A DNA stretch of 5,444 bases, from contig JAFDCW010000818.1 of assembly GCA_019312705.1 (NCBI GenBank), forward strand, positions 1 to 5,444. The letters run 5' to 3'. The position numbers and the translations under genes were made by a program. Below, one piece after another: positions 3,874 through 5,444 of the stretch. This stretch comes from Deltaproteobacteria bacterium. GTDB taxonomy: Bacteria; Myxococcota; Polyangia; Polyangiales; B10-G4. The number at the start of each line of letters is the position of its first letter. Within the stretch, counting starts at the first letter, position 1. A model generated the notes under the pieces. The model did not search any database and had not been told where the DNA came from. It saw only the letters and a program-made list of their open reading frames with translations.

Positions 3874-5444
3874 ATGATTCGCCTCGCCCCCACGGCCCGG
3901 CTCGTTGCCGCGGCTGTCTTGGTCGTCTTGGCTATCCCGACGGTCCTCGTCGTCACCGCGTGCGGAAGCACCGTTCAACGGGTGCCGACCCAGGACCCTC
4001 GCCACGGCGACGCTCCTCCGTCGGCGGCCCCTCGCGCCCCTCTGCCTCCAAAGACCCTCGCGATCGGCAGGCGCCACCTCTGCGTCATCGAAGGAGGAGA
4101 GGTCTTCTGCCGGGGAGCCGGTGACCTGGGTCAGCTCGGCAACGCCGACCTCGAGGACCACGACGCGCTCACCCGAGTCCCCGGAATCACGAGGGCCGAA
4201 CGAATCGCGGCGGGAGACCACGCGACCTGCGTCGTCGAAGCGGGCGGCGCGGTCACCTGCTGGGGGAGCCTCGGCGAGAGGAGGCCCTTCGCGCCGCGAC
4301 GCATCGGCGGCGTTCGTCACGCCATCGATATCGGGGTGAGCCGTCGGCGCGCCTGCGCAGCCCTCGCCGATGGCACCGTCTCCTGCTGGGATGGGGCCGG
4401 GCAGAGTGAAACGATCGCGGGCATCTCGAACGCGGTCGCCGTCACCTCCGGTTGGTTTCACAGCTGCGCCCGGCGGGCCGACGGCCGGGTATCGTGCTTC
4501 GGCGGTGACAGCTGGGGCGCCCTCGGCGGGGACTCGCCGGACGCAACGGTCATCGAGGTCGACGGCGTCCGGGATGTCGTCGCCATGGACGCAGACGCAG
4601 TGCACGCATGCGCCGTCCAAAGGGACCAGACGTTGACCTGTTGGGGGCAACCGAGGCCGACGATCTCGGGCGTCCGAGACGCTGTGGCCATCGGCGTCGG
4701 CCGGAGCCACGCTTGCATCCTGCACGCCGGAGGCCTCGTATCCTGTGTCGGCGAGGGGACCCACGGGGAGCTCGGCGACGGACACCGAGAGAGTTCTCAG
4801 ACCCCGGTCCCGGTCGAAGACCTGTCCGCGGTGACCGAGCTCGTCGTCAGCGGGGAGACCAGCTGCGCCCGGGGGGCCGACGGGTTCCGCTGCTGGGGAG
4901 CGCTATGGCCCTTCGCCGTCGACACCCCCGGCTACCGGACGAGGCCCTCGCCGCTGCGCCGCGGAGCGCCCGAGGCCACCGCGCCGCCCGCCGGCGAAAC
5001 GCTGCCGCCATCCATCGTCCTCGAAGGAGCGAGCATCGAAGTCGCCGCACAATTGGTCGGCGAGGTATTCGACGTGCAAGTGCTCGTCAACGGCGCCGAG
5101 AGCGCGCCTTTGACCGGCACGCTGCCGACCACCTCGGCGCGCGCCGCACTTCGAGCCCTCGCGGAGCTCGCCGGATTCACCTATCGGCCCCGGTCCCGGA
5201 CCCACCCCGGGGCGCACACCCTGATCGACCGAGAAGACAGGCGGGGGAACGCCGACCCGGCCCCGCCGGCCTCACCGACGTTCCCGCTCTTGCCGTGTCC
5301 TCACGATTCGCCGGCGGAGGCCGAAACAACCGAGCTCCCCCGAGCACTGCCCTGCGCCCCGAGCGACACGCTCCGTCTGGTCGGGGTCGCCGGCGGCAAC
5401 CCGGTCCGGGCGCTGGTCGTCGCAGATGGGCACGGGGCGGCGGT
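3874..5444 (+). CDS. RCC1-repeat lipoprotein with STN-like and PilP-like C-terminal modules (3' partial)
   Basis: The frame is open from ATG 3874 to the window end (523 codons seen). The first 30 residues are a lipoprotein signal (MIRLAPTARL, hydrophobic core, VVTAC with Cys30). A Pro/Ala-rich spacer runs to about 58. Residues about 60-345 contain seven RCC1-type repeats of the form GxxHxCxxxxxGxVxCWG, enough for a seven-bladed propeller. Examples are AAGDHATCVVEAGGAVTCWG and GVGRSHACILHAGGLVSC. Each repeat has a Cys pair 8-9 residues apart. After a Pro-rich hinge, residues about 388-438 (IEVAAQLVGEVFDVQVLV... ARAALRALAELAGFTYRP) resemble a secretin/TonB short N-terminal module. Residues 499-523 (DTLRLVGVAGGNPVRALVVA) resemble the opening of a PilP domain. 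RCC1 propellers are protein-interaction platforms. The tail suggests contact with a secretin or type IV pilus-like apparatus, but those two calls rest on pattern resemblance only. Confidence 0.88.
   Translation, partial: MIRLAPTARLVAAAVLVVLAIPTVLVVTACGSTVQRVPTQDPRHGDAPPSAAPRAPLPPKTLAIGRRHLCVIEGGEVFCRGAGDLGQLGNADLEDHDALTRVPGITRAERIAAGDHATCVVEAGGAVTCWGSLGERRPFAPRRIGGVRHAIDIGVSRRRACAALADGTVSCWDGAGQSETIAGISNAVAVTSGWFHSCARRADGRVSCFGGDSWGALGGDSPDATVIEVDGVRDVVAMDADAVHACAVQRDQTLTCWGQPRPTISGVRDAVAIGVGRSHACILHAGGLVSCVGEGTHGELGDGHRESSQTPVPVEDLSAVTELVVSGETSCARGADGFRCWGALWPFAVDTPGYRTRPSPLRRGAPEATAPPAGETLPPSIVLEGASIEVAAQLVGEVFDVQVLVNGAESAPLTGTLPTTSARAALRALAELAGFTYRPRSRTHPGAHTLIDREDRRGNADPAPPASPTFPLLPCPHDSPAEAETTELPRALPCAPSDTLRLVGVAGGNPVRALVVADGHGAA

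Noticed and set aside
3802..4785. A 327-codon minus-strand frame opposite the RCC1 gene.
   Set aside because: It has no recognisable domain, and the plus frame has seven clear RCC1 repeats with regular Cys pairs.
4063..4900. RCC1 repeats taken as a Ran-type guanine nucleotide exchange factor.
   Set aside because: The protein is a bacterial lipoprotein exported from the cytoplasm. The repeats indicate a propeller scaffold, not nucleotide exchange.

Overview
The window looks like chromosome from a high-GC myxobacterium (Myxococcota, probably Polyangiales/Sandaracinaceae-like). This rests on the strong G/C third-position bias, a MYXO-CTERM type sorting tail, a DUF4388 (PatA-like N-terminal) protein with TPRs, and a cysteine-rich RCC1-repeat lipoprotein. 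The assignment is from gene content only. No tRNA, rRNA, CRISPR array, insertion sequence or phage gene is visible. Coding density is very high, and the only real intergenic gaps are 532-538, 3184-3247 and about 3806-3873.

Layout. (1) Bases 1-531, plus: 3' end of a secreted Asp-rich calcium-binding repeat protein ending in a MYXO-CTERM-like tail. (2) 539-1972, plus: an outer-membrane lipoprotein with a long Gly-Ser tether carrying an SGNH/GDSL-type hydrolase domain; it starts 7 bp after gene 1, so the two are probably co-transcribed. (3) 3183-1920, minus: a DUF4388 + TPR gene split into two overlapping reading frames by what looks like one inserted base near 2741; its 3' end overlaps the end of gene 2 tail-to-tail by 53 bp. 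(4) 3805 (or 3865)-3248, minus: a Bcp/PrxQ-type peroxiredoxin with a lipoprotein signal. (5) 3874 to beyond the window end, plus, divergent from gene 4: a lipoprotein with seven RCC1-type repeats, followed by a region resembling a secretin N-terminal (STN) module and the start of a PilP-like module.

Four of the five genes encode exported proteins (three lipoproteins and one sortable surface protein), so this is an envelope/surface neighbourhood. Genes 1 and 2 plausibly act together at the cell surface. The peroxiredoxin would detoxify peroxides in the periplasm or at a membrane face. The RCC1-STN-PilP protein may be an accessory of a secretin or type IV pilus-like machine. No single pathway joining all five genes can be shown from the sequence. 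The items most worth checking are the frameshifted DUF4388-TPR gene, the unusual domain combination of the RCC1 lipoprotein, and two promoters that would give leaderless or nearly leaderless mRNAs.
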